Origin: OMIW01 sp044235645
GTDB lineage: Bacteria; Bdellovibrionota_C; UBA2361; OMIW01
Assembly (NCBI GenBank): GCA_044235645.1
Contig: JBIIHQ010000011.1
Span: forward strand, 1-64,000
Direction of reading: 5' to 3'
Length of the DNA: 64,000 bases
Part shown: piece after piece, positions 53,031 through 62,118 of the stretch
How the letters are laid out: every line of letters begins with the position of its first letter
How positions within the stretch are numbered: the stretch's first letter is position 1
The notes under the pieces: model-generated
Databases searched by the model: none
What the model was told of the DNA's origin: nothing
The model's input: only the letters and a program-made list of their open reading frames with translations
Program-made: the position numbers and the translations under genes

Positions 53031-54488
53031 GTGCAGGATTCGGTGCCCCCTAGTCGAAAAAAGATACTGATCGTCGACGATGAGCTCGCCATTCGCGAAT
53101 CGTTGCAGCTTATTCTTAAAGCACACTTTGATGTGACGATCGCTGCTGATGGTGCAGAGGCGCTCGAGATCCTGGCCACAGTGGCTCCTGACCTGATCTT
53201 GCTTGATGTCTCCATGCCGAAGCTTGATGGGATGGAGACATTACGGCAGATGCGCGATCGAGGCGTTTCGATACCCGTTGTTATGCTGACCGCAACGACG
53301 ACCGTGAGAACCGCGGTGAAGGCGATAAAGTGGGGTGCAGTTGATTATCTCACGAAGCCCTTCGATCTCGAGGAGCTTACTCACATAATCGCATCGGTTT
53401 TTGACCGGCCCGATGAAGCCGCGCCTTCCTCCGAGCAGGGAGTCTCACCTCGAAGTCAAACAGTCTCTGCAGGGTGCACTCCAGTTTCCGGATTCGTCGA
53501 GGGAACGAGTGGGGTGATGCGGGATGTAATGCAGCGGGTCTCAAAGGTGGCGGAGCGGGATACGACAGTCCTTATCTCCGGGGAATCGGGGGTTGGTAAA
53601 GAACTTATTGCGCGCCAGATCCATCTCCTAAGCAATCGGCGTGAAGGCCCTTTTGTCCCGATAAACTGCGCCGCCATTCCTGAAACTTTGATCGAGGCAG
53701 AGCTATTTGGGCACGAGCGAGGGGCGTTCACCCATGCTATTGAAAGGCGGATCGGTTATTGTGAGCAGGCACATGGCGGCACTCTCTTTCTCGACGAGAT
53801 CGGGGAGCTGAGTCTCGCCGTTCAGGTAAAGCTTCTCAGATTTCTCCAGGAGCGAGAGTTTTCCAGAGTGGGAAGTTCGAAGCAGATATCGGTAGATGTT
53901 CGGATTGTCGCGGCGACAAACAGAAATCTCGAAGAGGGAATTCGACAGAAGACCTTTCGGCAGGATCTCTTTTATCGGATTAATGTCGTGCACATCGGGG
54001 TTCCTCCTCTTCGCGACAGATTCGAGGATATTGAACCGATGATCCTCCATCTCGCTGAAAAGTTATCTCACCGATATCAAGGAAAATCTCTCGTTTTCTC
54101 GCGAGAGGCGCTTGACCTCCTTGTCCAGTATCCGTGGCCAGGCAATGTCCGCGAGCTCGAGAATGTTGTTGAGAGCCTTCTTGCATTGAGCCGTGGCAAC
54201 GAAATAGGGGTTAGTGAGCTTCCCCGGAAGATTAAGGAGCGGTGGGACCTTGGTGGGTCACCGAGTCAGGCAACTCCAGGGTTGTCCCTTGAGGATGCCG
54301 AGCGGCAGTTTGAGCGTGACATGATCGAGCGTGCGCTCCAAAAGGCGGGTGGTATTCAATCGCGAGCTGCTCAAATTCTCGGGATCAGCAGGCGAATTCT
54401 GAAGTACAAGATGGATAAATTGGGTATTTCGGATGCCACTGTGCGAGGAGGCGTCCTCGAAGGAGCGAGTGAGGAATCGTCGCACTAG
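53031..54488 (+). CDS. NtrC-family sigma54-dependent response regulator
   Basis: A 485-residue three-domain activator starting at GTG 53031. Receiver domain residues 10-120: acidic pair Asp16-Asp17, phospho-acceptor Asp59, Lys109. AAA+ domain ~155-390: Walker A GESGVGKE (184-191), Walker B GGTLFLDEIGEL (249-260). The sigma54-contact loop reads GAFTHA (231-236) in place of the near-invariant GAFTGA. The Fis-type helix-turn-helix lies at ~435-470. No histidine kinase is adjacent. It would need phosphorylation to activate sigma54 promoters, provided the altered loop is functional. Confidence 0.9.
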   Translation: MQDSVPPSRKKILIVDDELAIRESLQLILKAHFDVTIAADGAEALEILATVAPDLILLDVSMPKLDGMETLRQMRDRGVSIPVVMLTATTTVRTAVKAIKWGAVDYLTKPFDLEELTHIIASVFDRPDEAAPSSEQGVSPRSQTVSAGCTPVSGFVEGTSGVMRDVMQRVSKVAERDTTVLISGESGVGKELIARQIHLLSNRREGPFVPINCAAIPETLIEAELFGHERGAFTHAIERRIGYCEQAHGGTLFLDEIGELSLAVQVKLLRFLQEREFSRVGSSKQISVDVRIVAATNRNLEEGIRQKTFRQDLFYRINVVHIGVPPLRDRFEDIEPMILHLAEKLSHRYQGKSLVFSREALDLLVQYPWPGNVRELENVVESLLALSRGNEIGVSELPRKIKERWDLGGSPSQATPGLSLEDAERQFERDMIERALQKAGGIQSRAAQILGISRRILKYKMDKLGISDATVRGGVLEGASEESSH

Positions 54489-54515
54489 GTCCGGCCTTTC
54501 TTCGTGGTTGAGACC

Positions 54516-54809
54516 TTATTTTTTAAAGAGGGCATCAAGGGCGTTAACGACGTCGGTCGATGGTTTTGGGGAGGAGGGGTTCGAGGGCGAGGCACTGCTT
54601 GACGGGCGAAAGTAATCGCAGAAGTTGGCACGGTCTTTCTGAACGACTCGGTCAGCCCGATTTTCACGACATTCGTTGTAGGCTGACCGGTCATAGAACT
54701 CGCAGTTGTAGCAAACATGTATTTCACGTCGACACCCCGAACACTCCTCAGAACGACCGCGAAGTTCGGCGGGATACGGGTGAGCGCAGTGGTAGCAGAT
54801 GGGTGGCAT
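54516..54809 (-). CDS. Small Cys-rich, probably zinc-binding protein
   Basis: A 97-residue protein beginning MPPICYHCAHPYP. It has Cys pairs CYHC, ECSGC and CYNC, plus CRENRADRV and NFCDYF, and ends in a Ser/Pro linker and a short helix (VVNALDALFKK). The CYNCEFYD segment recurs in a known small family of unknown function in delta-proteobacterial-type genomes. It likely binds one or two zinc ions. ATG 54809 follows GAGGT at normal spacing. The gene is convergent with the NtrC-type regulator. Confidence 0.75.
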   Translation of the reverse strand: MPPICYHCAHPYPAELRGRSEECSGCRREIHVCYNCEFYDRSAYNECRENRADRVVQKDRANFCDYFRPSSSASPSNPSSPKPSTDVVNALDALFKK

Positions 54810-55060
54810 CGATGTACCTCGTGGGTGTGGTGGTTAATGGTTCCGGTATTACCCCCTCGGGTGTCGTACTTCGGACACCGTATTGTAAACATCCCTCAGA
54901 TGAGGGAGAAGCTTTTTCCATTTTATCAGAAGTTTTTCCGCCGATTGTACCTCCCGAAGCCGACCTGCCTGTCAATTGTCGGAACTGTCTCTTCGCCGCG
55001 GCCTGAGGTATCCTTGCTCTTGCGAAATTCACGACCGAGTCACATTCGGAGAGGGGGTCA

Positions 55061-56440
55061 ATGGAGGAAAGTTTTAGGAGCGCACGATCCCTCGATGGGG
55101 CGCTGCGGGGAGCTGACTTCGCATCGGAGGGTCTCATGAAAAGTGTGCCCGCGGAGATTGCTGATGCTATCTCTCTCCCAAGGCGGCTAGCTCAATCAGT
55201 TTTCGATGATTTCAAGTACCTAGTCAGGGTGATTATCTCGGCCATTGACCGCTTCTATTGGGATAATGGTTTCTCAAAGGCGGCATCTCTGGCCTATTCG
55301 ACCCTATTCGCGCTCGTACCGCTGACTGCCCTTTTTGTTGGTTTTGTGGGCTCATTCTCGGGTATGGCGGCAAATGCTCCCGACCTGGGGGATTTTATCG
55401 TTCGTCAGTTCCTCCCGAATACCGTCGGAGTGGGCGAGGTCGTTCGCAAAGTGAAAGAGTTCTCTCAGGTCGTGGCGTCGCTCAATGTCGTTACCGTGCC
55501 CTTCATCGTCATCACGTCGCTCCTCCTCATAAGCTCGGTTGAATACGCTCTGAATCAGGTTTGGCAAGTCTTTGAGTCGCGACCGATATCTCACCGAATC
55601 GGGATTTATTGTGCAATCTTGGTACTTGCACCGATTCTTGCGTTATCAGCTTACTATACGGCGAAGTACCGGGTCGAACCGTTTCTTCTCGATGTCTCCG
55701 GCGAGGGGGACTTTATCAACCGTCTCTACGACGGAGCGGTGCCATTTATTATTGACCTTGTCGCCTTCATCCTCCTCTATTATTTGGTTCCAAAAGCTCC
55801 AGTGCAGTTCCGATCAGCGGTCTTCGGGGGAGTTTTTGCAGCACTTCTCTTTGGCTCGGCAAAAGCAGCGTTCGCCTTTTATATTCGGGGATTTTCCTCC
55901 TACGAACGAATTTACGGCACTTTGGCGGCGATACCAATTTTCCTTTTTTGGCTATACCTAGCTTGGACGATCGTGCTCTTTGGGTGTGAGTTGAGTTATC
56001 AGGTTCAGTATCTGCCCCGAAGGGGACGGCTGTGGAAGCGACAGCTTCTCAGTGTTGGTGATGGAAGGTTCCTCCTGGCGGTCCAGGCTCTCGTGATGGT
56101 CGGACGGGCGTTTGAGAGGGGAGAGCGGCTTCCAAACGACCTCGAATTGGCAGAGCGACTTGGGTGCAGTAGCCTCGTTTTGCGACCGGCGCTTGAATCA
56201 CTCCGCTCTGCTGGAATCATCTCGCGGGGAGATTCGCGAGATATGCCACTCACCCTTGCGCGGACTCCGGATCTGATTAAGATGGAGGAGGTCCGCGCGG
56301 CGGTGGCTCCGTTCCGAGATTCCGTCGCGTTCGCTGATGAGGTTGCGACGGTACTGTCGGGAGAGGGCGAGAAGCTCACTTTGCGACGGCTTATTCGGGG
56401 AGAGCTGGGAGATTGTTCGGAGAATTCGACGGAGGTTTAG
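55061..56440 (+). CDS. YihY/UPF0761-family membrane protein with C-terminal helical domain
   Basis: A 459-residue inner-membrane protein with six predicted membrane segments in residues ~60-300 (ASLAYSTLFALVPLTALFVG, FIVITSLLLISSVEYALNQVW, AIPIFLFWLYLAWTIVLFG). This is the YihY family, once called ribonuclease BN in error. The last ~150 residues (LPNDLELAERLGCSSLVLRPALESL) resemble a winged-helix domain present in part of this family. Function unknown. ATG 55061 follows GAGAGGGGG. Confidence 0.82.
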   Translation: MEESFRSARSLDGALRGADFASEGLMKSVPAEIADAISLPRRLAQSVFDDFKYLVRVIISAIDRFYWDNGFSKAASLAYSTLFALVPLTALFVGFVGSFSGMAANAPDLGDFIVRQFLPNTVGVGEVVRKVKEFSQVVASLNVVTVPFIVITSLLLISSVEYALNQVWQVFESRPISHRIGIYCAILVLAPILALSAYYTAKYRVEPFLLDVSGEGDFINRLYDGAVPFIIDLVAFILLYYLVPKAPVQFRSAVFGGVFAALLFGSAKAAFAFYIRGFSSYERIYGTLAAIPIFLFWLYLAWTIVLFGCELSYQVQYLPRRGRLWKRQLLSVGDGRFLLAVQALVMVGRAFERGERLPNDLELAERLGCSSLVLRPALESLRSAGIISRGDSRDMPLTLARTPDLIKMEEVRAAVAPFRDSVAFADEVATVLSGEGEKLTLRRLIRGELGDCSENSTEV

Positions 56441-56526
56441 GGGTCGAGTCCTCGGAGAACCCCAAGAGGTTGGAGGCGGTTTAAGTCGAAATCAAATTAT
56501 TCTGCTTTGTGGGGAGATTAAGGTAG

Positions 56527-57144
56527 ATGCGTACATGTGTTCCCGTCATTGCTATTTGTGCTGCGAGTGTAATCGTTTCACCGGCCTCCGTATTTGCTGA
56601 TGAGCTTCCGAAGCTCCGTCTGGGAGCCTGGGAACAGGTGGTTGTGCTCGACGCTCCGCAATTTCCGGGGCTTCCTCCTGCGCTCGCGCAGCAGCTTGCA
56701 AAGGGGATCGGTGAGCAAAGACATCGGGTCTGCGTGACAACCGAAGATCAGAATAAGTTGAGCGAAGGATTTCTTGAGGGAAACGAGGGGCAGTGTCAGA
56801 TAAAGAATATTAAGCGAGAGGGGACGAACTCATCTTGGGATGCCGTTTGTGATTCGACCGACGAGAAAGGGGACACGAGGGGCGCTGGGAGCGTCAGCGG
56901 GAAGATGCATTTCGTGATGACTAAACCATCGGAAGACGCTTTCACCCTGATTGTGGATGCTGAGGGGGGAGCCAAGGGTCTCCGAGGAACACTGAGAACG
57001 AAGATGGCCGGCACGTATCTCGGCGCGGACTGCGCTCAGTTCGAAGCAAAAACTGCCGATGAGATCTTCGACAAGGCGAAGAGGTCAGGCCAGGCCCTCG
57101 CCGAAAATCCCTTTTTCAACGAACAACGCAGCGTTAAGAAATAG
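56527..57144 (+). CDS. DUF3617-family secreted protein
   Basis: A 205-residue exported protein: signal peptide ending at PASVFA (cleavage after residue 24), then a domain opening LRLGAWEQVVVLD and a Cys-containing core (RVCVTTEDQ, GQCQIKNI, AVCDST, GADC). Length, order and Cys spacing match DUF3617, periplasmic proteins of unknown role. The ATG at 56527 follows AAGG. It converges on the aldolase gene. Confidence 0.8.
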   Translation: MRTCVPVIAICAASVIVSPASVFADELPKLRLGAWEQVVVLDAPQFPGLPPALAQQLAKGIGEQRHRVCVTTEDQNKLSEGFLEGNEGQCQIKNIKREGTNSSWDAVCDSTDEKGDTRGAGSVSGKMHFVMTKPSEDAFTLIVDAEGGAKGLRGTLRTKMAGTYLGADCAQFEAKTADEIFDKAKRSGQALAENPFFNEQRSVKK

Positions 57145-57200
57145 CCAACAAGGTTAAGGAAAGAGATCCGTTCGGGTGTTGAGGAGATAAACCTCATGAA

Positions 57201-57226
57201 GAGGGGGGAGGAGGCCCTCCCCCCTC
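57201..57226. terminator. Hairpin between the convergent DUF3617 and aldolase genes
   Basis: GAGGGGGGAG-GAGGCC-CTCCCCCCTC is a perfect 10-bp, GC-only-rich stem with a 6-nt loop midway between the two stop codons. It can fold on either strand. No T-run follows, so it may act as a two-way barrier. Confidence 0.55.
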
Positions 57227-57245
57227 GGGTATCGCTCAGACATAG

Positions 57246-58322
57246 CTAAGCAACATCTATCTCGGGACACAGATATACATCCTGAATCGCGTTCAGCAAT
57301 TCAACCCCATCTCTCATCGGTTTCTGGAAAGCCTTGCGACCTGAGATAAGTCCCATACCTCCGGCGCGCTTATTGATGATCGCCGTCTTAAGAGCTTCCT
57401 TCAGATCGTTTTGCCCGGAGCCTCCCCCCGAGCTAATCAAACCAACCCGTCCGCTGAACCCATTAACAACCTGATACCTCGTGAGGTCAATTGGATGGTC
57501 GGATGCAAGCTCGGAGTACATACGCTCATCGAGTTTGCCGTAGCTGGAGTCTCCGCTATTGAGGGCCTTAAAGCCGCCATTTGTTTCCGGAAGCTTCTGC
57601 TTGACGATATCTGCCTCGATTGTGGCCCCGAGGTGATTCGCCTGACCGGTAAGATCAGCCGAGGTTTCGTGATTGATGCCGTTCACCTTGAAACCATTAT
57701 TGCGGACGTAGCACCAGAGAATCGTTGCCATGCCCAGCTCGTGGGCAGCAGCGAAGGCGAGGGAAACCTCCTGAATCTGACGGGTTGATTCCGATGAACC
57801 AAAGTAGACGGTGGCGCCGATCGCAACGCACCCCATATTCCAAGCTTCCTTGACCCGAGCGAACATCACTTGATCGAACTTGTTGGGATAAGTGAGGAGT
57901 TCGTTATGGTTTATCTTGAGAATCAGGGGGATTTTGTGGGCGTAAGCCCGCGCTACAACACCCAACGCCCCGTACGTCGTGGCACACCCGTTACACCCCC
58001 CCTCAATCGCAAGGCGCACGATATTCTCTGGGTCAAAGTACGCGGGGTTCTTCGCAAAAGAGGCTCCGGCTGAGTGCTCGATCCCCTGATCCACCGGCAG
58101 AATCGAGACATACCCAGTACCAGCAAGGCGACCATTCATCAGAAGCGACTGGAGGGACATAAGCACCCGGGGGCTTCTGTCGGAGCGCGACCATACCCGA
58201 TCAATAAAGTCGGGTCCCGGAAGGGAAAGATTTGTTTTCGATATGGTTCGACAGTGGTGAGAGAGTAGTCCATCAAAGTCACTCCCAACCGCCGCCTCAA
58301 TCTTTCCGAAAAGTGTGCTCAT
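57246..58322 (-). CDS. Class I fructose-bisphosphate aldolase, DhnA/FbaB type
   Basis: A 358-residue aldolase of the archaeal-type DhnA family, close to E. coli FbaB (350 aa). Motifs: VDQGIEHSAG, LKINHNELL and EADIVKQKLP, whose first Lys matches the Schiff-base position in this family; GLISSGGGSGQND and GGMGLISGRKAFQKP form the phosphate-binding end. It splits fructose 1,6-bisphosphate to DHAP and G3P without metal. The ATG at 58322 is chosen over an upstream GTG because AGGAGGAAGGGC lies directly before it. Confidence 0.9.
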   Translation of the reverse strand: MSTLFGKIEAAVGSDFDGLLSHHCRTISKTNLSLPGPDFIDRVWSRSDRSPRVLMSLQSLLMNGRLAGTGYVSILPVDQGIEHSAGASFAKNPAYFDPENIVRLAIEGGCNGCATTYGALGVVARAYAHKIPLILKINHNELLTYPNKFDQVMFARVKEAWNMGCVAIGATVYFGSSESTRQIQEVSLAFAAAHELGMATILWCYVRNNGFKVNGINHETSADLTGQANHLGATIEADIVKQKLPETNGGFKALNSGDSSYGKLDERMYSELASDHPIDLTRYQVVNGFSGRVGLISSGGGSGQNDLKEALKTAIINKRAGGMGLISGRKAFQKPMRDGVELLNAIQDVYLCPEIDVA

Positions 58323-58658
58323 GCCCTTCCTCCTAAATTTTCTCACCTCCCTCTCGGGGGAGATCTCCTCTTTCGATCGCCTTGGACTGCTCTCGATTAC
58401 CGCTTTCGTGCGCTGATACGCCTGTCACCGAGTGGACCCCCTATCAGTTCGCGCTGACATTGGCCAGTAAAACCACGGTTCTGACCATACCCCCGTAGTG
58501 GGCGAACTGTATAGCATCGGTAACCATTTAATGGCAATCAGTACGGTTTCTCTGGTCTTGAGCCGTGGGTGTCGGTACTATTCGGTGTTGACCGCAACCG
58601 CCATCGGCACCAGCTGTCATTACCGAGCCCTTCACGTCATCACATCGTCCGGTACCGT
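58323..58658. other. Divergent spacer between aldolase and M16 peptidase genes
   Basis: 336 bp without a supported gene. The plus-strand frame of the peptidase stays open here but lacks conservation. The region must hold both promoters; no clear hairpin or operator was seen. Confidence 0.4.
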
Positions 58659-59930
58659 ATGTCAAAAGCAATCATAGAAACCCTCGCGAACGGCCTGACC
58701 GTAATCGTCGAACCAATGCTTCATCTCCGTTCGGTTGCATACGACCTTTCGATCCCAGGAGGGGAACTGCTCGACCTTGAGGGACAAGTTGGAGGCGGCT
58801 CAATCACTCAGGAGTTGGTCACCAGGGGAGCAGCAGGAATCGGGGCGTTTGAGCTTTCAAACAGATTCGACGAAGCGGGTATTTCGCACGGCGAGGGTGC
58901 CGGATTCGATAGAGTATCGTTTACTGGGGCGTGCCTTCCCACATCACTGCGCACCGGTCTCGGATTGATTGCAGACATGGTGATGCGACCAACGCTGGAT
59001 GAAGCGGAGGTTGCGAGTATCAAGGCAGTGATGGTGCAGGACATTTCCTCCATTCCGGATAGCCCATCCCGTCATGCATCACTTGCCTTCGAGCAAGAAT
59101 ACTTTTCCCCCCCGTTTAATCGACCATCGTGCGGAAGGCTGGCTGACATCGAAGAGTTCACTGGAGGAGGGGCGCGCGCAACCTGGGAGAGACTTTATCG
59201 CCCCGATGGAGCTTGTCTCTCGATAGCGGGTAATATTGATCCGTCCGAGGTCATCTCGGATGTAAAACAACTTTTCGCAGATTGGAGAGGAACGGCGGGC
59301 GTTCTTCCCCGAGACGCCGAATTGCAATCTGGGAGGGCGTACTTTGTGCCATCCCCCTCTGAGCAGGTGCAGATTGTGCTCGGCTATCCCTCGGCTCCTT
59401 TTCTCAGTGAGCACTACTACGCAGCGCGGGTCGTCAACGTGGTCCTTTCAGGGGGAATGTTTGGGCGGCTCTTCGTCGAGGTTCGGGAAAAGCGGGGCCT
59501 TTGCTATTCAGTACACTCCAGTCATATCGGTCAGAGGGAGTTTGGATACGTGAGAGCATATGCAGGAACGACTCCTGATAGAGCAAAGACGACCCTCGAG
59601 GTGATGACTTCGGAGCTTGGGCGGGTTGAGGGCACGGTATCAGCAGAAGAGCTTGAGCGTGCGAAAGGAAATCTCCGCGCATCGCTTGTTATGGGGCTTG
59701 AGTCACCCATCTCGCGAGCTTCGGCGAATCTCAGCGAATGGTGGATGAAGCGACGAGTAAGGTCTATTGAGGAGATAGAAGCAGCGGTCGATCGCGTAGA
59801 TGAAGGAGCAATTGATCGCTATGTGGCAACCTTCTCCCCGGCGGCAGCATCGGTGCTCACGCTTGGGCCAGAACCTCTCCTTCCCGATTCCGCTGAGGTA
59901 ACTCTCGGGGCAATGCTCGGGGTCGCTTGA
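58659..59930 (+). CDS. M16 peptidase, non-catalytic subunit
   Basis: A 423-residue M16 (insulinase/pitrilysin-type) half-protein starting MSKAIIETLANGL. Where the active subunit has HxxEH, this reads ITQEL (residues 49-53), so both zinc-binding His are missing. The C-terminal half keeps the R/Y pair region REKRGLCYSV (~280). Loss of zinc ligands with retention of R/Y is the standard arrangement in bacterial two-gene M16 heterodimers. The partner with intact zinc motif follows on the same strand. Likely substrates are peptides inside the cell or periplasm; no signal peptide is evident. Confidence 0.88.
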   Translation: MSKAIIETLANGLTVIVEPMLHLRSVAYDLSIPGGELLDLEGQVGGGSITQELVTRGAAGIGAFELSNRFDEAGISHGEGAGFDRVSFTGACLPTSLRTGLGLIADMVMRPTLDEAEVASIKAVMVQDISSIPDSPSRHASLAFEQEYFSPPFNRPSCGRLADIEEFTGGGARATWERLYRPDGACLSIAGNIDPSEVISDVKQLFADWRGTAGVLPRDAELQSGRAYFVPSPSEQVQIVLGYPSAPFLSEHYYAARVVNVVLSGGMFGRLFVEVREKRGLCYSVHSSHIGQREFGYVRAYAGTTPDRAKTTLEVMTSELGRVEGTVSAEELERAKGNLRASLVMGLESPISRASANLSEWWMKRRVRSIEEIEAAVDRVDEGAIDRYVATFSPAAASVLTLGPEPLLPDSAEVTLGAMLGVA

Positions 59931-60027
59931 TAAGATAGGGGGCTATGTGCGGGAGCAGCACTGCTGATTTTTTCCAGTGATGAGGCTTCACAATTTACTA
60001 TCGGCTCAAAAAGAAAGATGGAAAAAA

Positions 60028-61293
60028 ATGGCAGACATTACGAAACCATCATTTGGTAAATCATCTACGAGGCAATCATCGGGTCACTTTCGCTCTCATA
60101 CCCTCCACAACGGACTTGTGATTTTGGGTGAGGTTAGTCCCTTGGCGGAGACTGCGGCAGTCGGCTTTTTCGTAAAGACAGGTTCTCGTGATGAGTATCC
60201 GCATGAGTCGGGGGTTTCGCATTTCCTCGAGCACATGATGTTCAAGGGCACTCCACGCAGGACCTCGCTCGATATTACGTATGAGCTTGGAAACATCGCA
60301 GCGAGAGCCAATGCATTCACATCAGAAGAGTGCACCGTCTACTACGGCGGTATAGTCCCATCGTTCTTCAAGAGAATGCAGGATCTGTTGTGCGACATGC
60401 TCCGCCCCTCGCTCGATCCCGAGGAATTTACGATGGAAAAGAAGGTTATCCTTGAGGAGATAGCGCTCTATCTTGACCGCCCCTCGTTTTTTCTTCACGA
60501 AAGGGCTCAGGAGGATTTTTATCGAGGTCACACCGCAGGTAATTCAGTGCTCGGAACGCGAGAGTCTATATCGGCACTTTCGCGGGATGACATGTATCAT
60601 TACTTTGAGCGGCGGTACGTGCCGAATAATATGGTGCTCGCAGCTGCAGGGAACTTCGATTGGCATGCCTTTATCGACGATGCCGAGCGTTTGTGCGGAG
60701 GGTGGGCTCCTGCTGAGGCTGCTCGCGAGACTCCTCGCCACTCCCCACCCGCCGGATTGGTCACCCTGAGTCGGCCAAATCTTAAGCAGGCCTACCTTGT
60801 TTTGATGTGTCCGAGTGCGAGTCTTCAGGATAATGAGCGTTTCTCCCTCGCGATTCTTGCATCCCTCTTGACGTCGGGCTCTTTGCGGGGGGCGTATTGG
60901 CGTATTGTTCATACCGGGATTGCTGAGTCTGCGTGGGCCGATCTGACGGAGCGAGATGGATGTGGATCGTTTGAGCTCGGTCTGTGTGGAGAGCCCGAGG
61001 CACTCGAGACGGCGCGAGAGCTTCTTCTCGAGGTTGCTGCCAATCCTGAGCAGATTGATGAGAGTGATCTCGAGCGGACGAAGACCCGGGCAATTGCGCG
61101 GATGGTGTTGCATGATGAGCTCCCGATGGGGAGAATGATGGATATTGGTCTCAGCTATCTTGCCCGAGGAAAAGCACGTACCCTCGACGAGGCGATTGCT
61201 GAGATATCGTCGGTGACGGTTCGATCGATTCAGGAAGCTCTCGAGCGATTCCCCCTGAGAAACTGGCGAGAGTATCGGTTGATGCCGGAGTAG
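60028..61293 (+). CDS. M16 peptidase, catalytic subunit
   Basis: A 421-residue M16 protein with an intact zinc motif HFLEH (residues 65-69), followed by MMFKGT, and the third ligand in VILEEIALY (Glu143 or Glu144). It should pair with the upstream inactive half. The start is uncertain: ATG 60028 (MADITKPSFGK) is used because the open sequence before it looks non-coding; ATG 59980 would add 16 residues. The gene follows its partner by about 100 bp. Confidence 0.9.
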   Translation: MADITKPSFGKSSTRQSSGHFRSHTLHNGLVILGEVSPLAETAAVGFFVKTGSRDEYPHESGVSHFLEHMMFKGTPRRTSLDITYELGNIAARANAFTSEECTVYYGGIVPSFFKRMQDLLCDMLRPSLDPEEFTMEKKVILEEIALYLDRPSFFLHERAQEDFYRGHTAGNSVLGTRESISALSRDDMYHYFERRYVPNNMVLAAAGNFDWHAFIDDAERLCGGWAPAEAARETPRHSPPAGLVTLSRPNLKQAYLVLMCPSASLQDNERFSLAILASLLTSGSLRGAYWRIVHTGIAESAWADLTERDGCGSFELGLCGEPEALETARELLLEVAANPEQIDESDLERTKTRAIARMVLHDELPMGRMMDIGLSYLARGKARTLDEAIAEISSVTVRSIQEALERFPLRNWREYRLMPE

Positions 61294-61383
61294 GTATTGG
61301 AGCGAGCGGACGGGGCGGCACAGTGGAAAACATTCGTGGGCATGAGAGTCCCCACGCACGACACATATGGAGGATGGGAGAAC

Positions 61384-62043
61384 ATGGCAGTAAGTGATGG
61401 GCCACCGCGCCAGGGATATCGGGCGGCAGCCCCTAGTAATAACGCGCGTCATGAAGTGACTGAACGAGTTCATGGCGAAGAGTCAGCCCCTGAAGAAGGG
61501 TGGGACTCGGAGCGATTCCGTGAGGGGGATGAAGATATGGAGCCCTCTCACGAAGAAAATGGGGGAAGCCTTCTTGATGCCGCCGAGGATGATGACGATG
61601 GCTCAGACGACGATGTTGAAACCATCGATCATGAGAGCGATGATGTCGAGCAGGGACCAGCCGAGGCGGAGGAGGAGATTGAAGAGCCACCGCCTCCTCG
61701 CCGTGGTCCAGAGGTAAACTCAGTCCAGGATCTTATCGCGACCCTTCCAAACTGGGCCCGTCAAAACGCCGATCTGCTACGCTCGCACCTGACGGGTATC
61801 GTTGCACTCGTCACAACCGATCCCAGCCGATCCTACCGGATTGATTGGAGCGGTGAGCGGCTCGTGGTCGAGGCGGGTGATAACCCGAACGCAGACTGTC
61901 GAGTAGTGCTCTCTCAAGGGGATCTGATGAGGGTCGTCCGTGGGGATCTTAATCCGCAGATAGCGATGCTATCGGGTCGGATCAGAGCGACTGGAAATCC
62001 CGAAATGGCAATGTATCTGTTTAATCTGATCGTTCGGCGATAG
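61384..62043 (+). CDS. SCP2-like sterol-transfer domain protein with acidic linker
   Basis: A 219-residue protein. Residues ~1-110 are disordered and very acidic, with runs of Asp/Glu. Residues ~115-219 form an SCP2-type domain (VQDLIATLPNW, SYRIDWSGERLVVEAGDNPNADCRVVLSQGDLMRVV, ending GNPEMAMYLFNLIVRR), a lipid-binding fold used for carrier functions. GGAGGATGGGAG is just before ATG 61384, which is preferred over an upstream TTG. It sits after the M16 pair and before an aminotransferase. Confidence 0.75.
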   Translation: MAVSDGPPRQGYRAAAPSNNARHEVTERVHGEESAPEEGWDSERFREGDEDMEPSHEENGGSLLDAAEDDDDGSDDDVETIDHESDDVEQGPAEAEEEIEEPPPPRRGPEVNSVQDLIATLPNWARQNADLLRSHLTGIVALVTTDPSRSYRIDWSGERLVVEAGDNPNADCRVVLSQGDLMRVVRGDLNPQIAMLSGRIRATGNPEMAMYLFNLIVRR

Positions 62044-62118
62044 TGAGCGCTAGGCGAGGTTCCCGTGAATTTAACTTTGGTGCGTTATTAATCTCGCACT
62101 CTTATCCGGTTGTGAACG

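Noticed and set aside
60544..61473. 309-codon minus-strand frame
   Set aside because: Antisense to the catalytic M16 subunit with its HFLEH motif; composition is Arg/Ser-rich.
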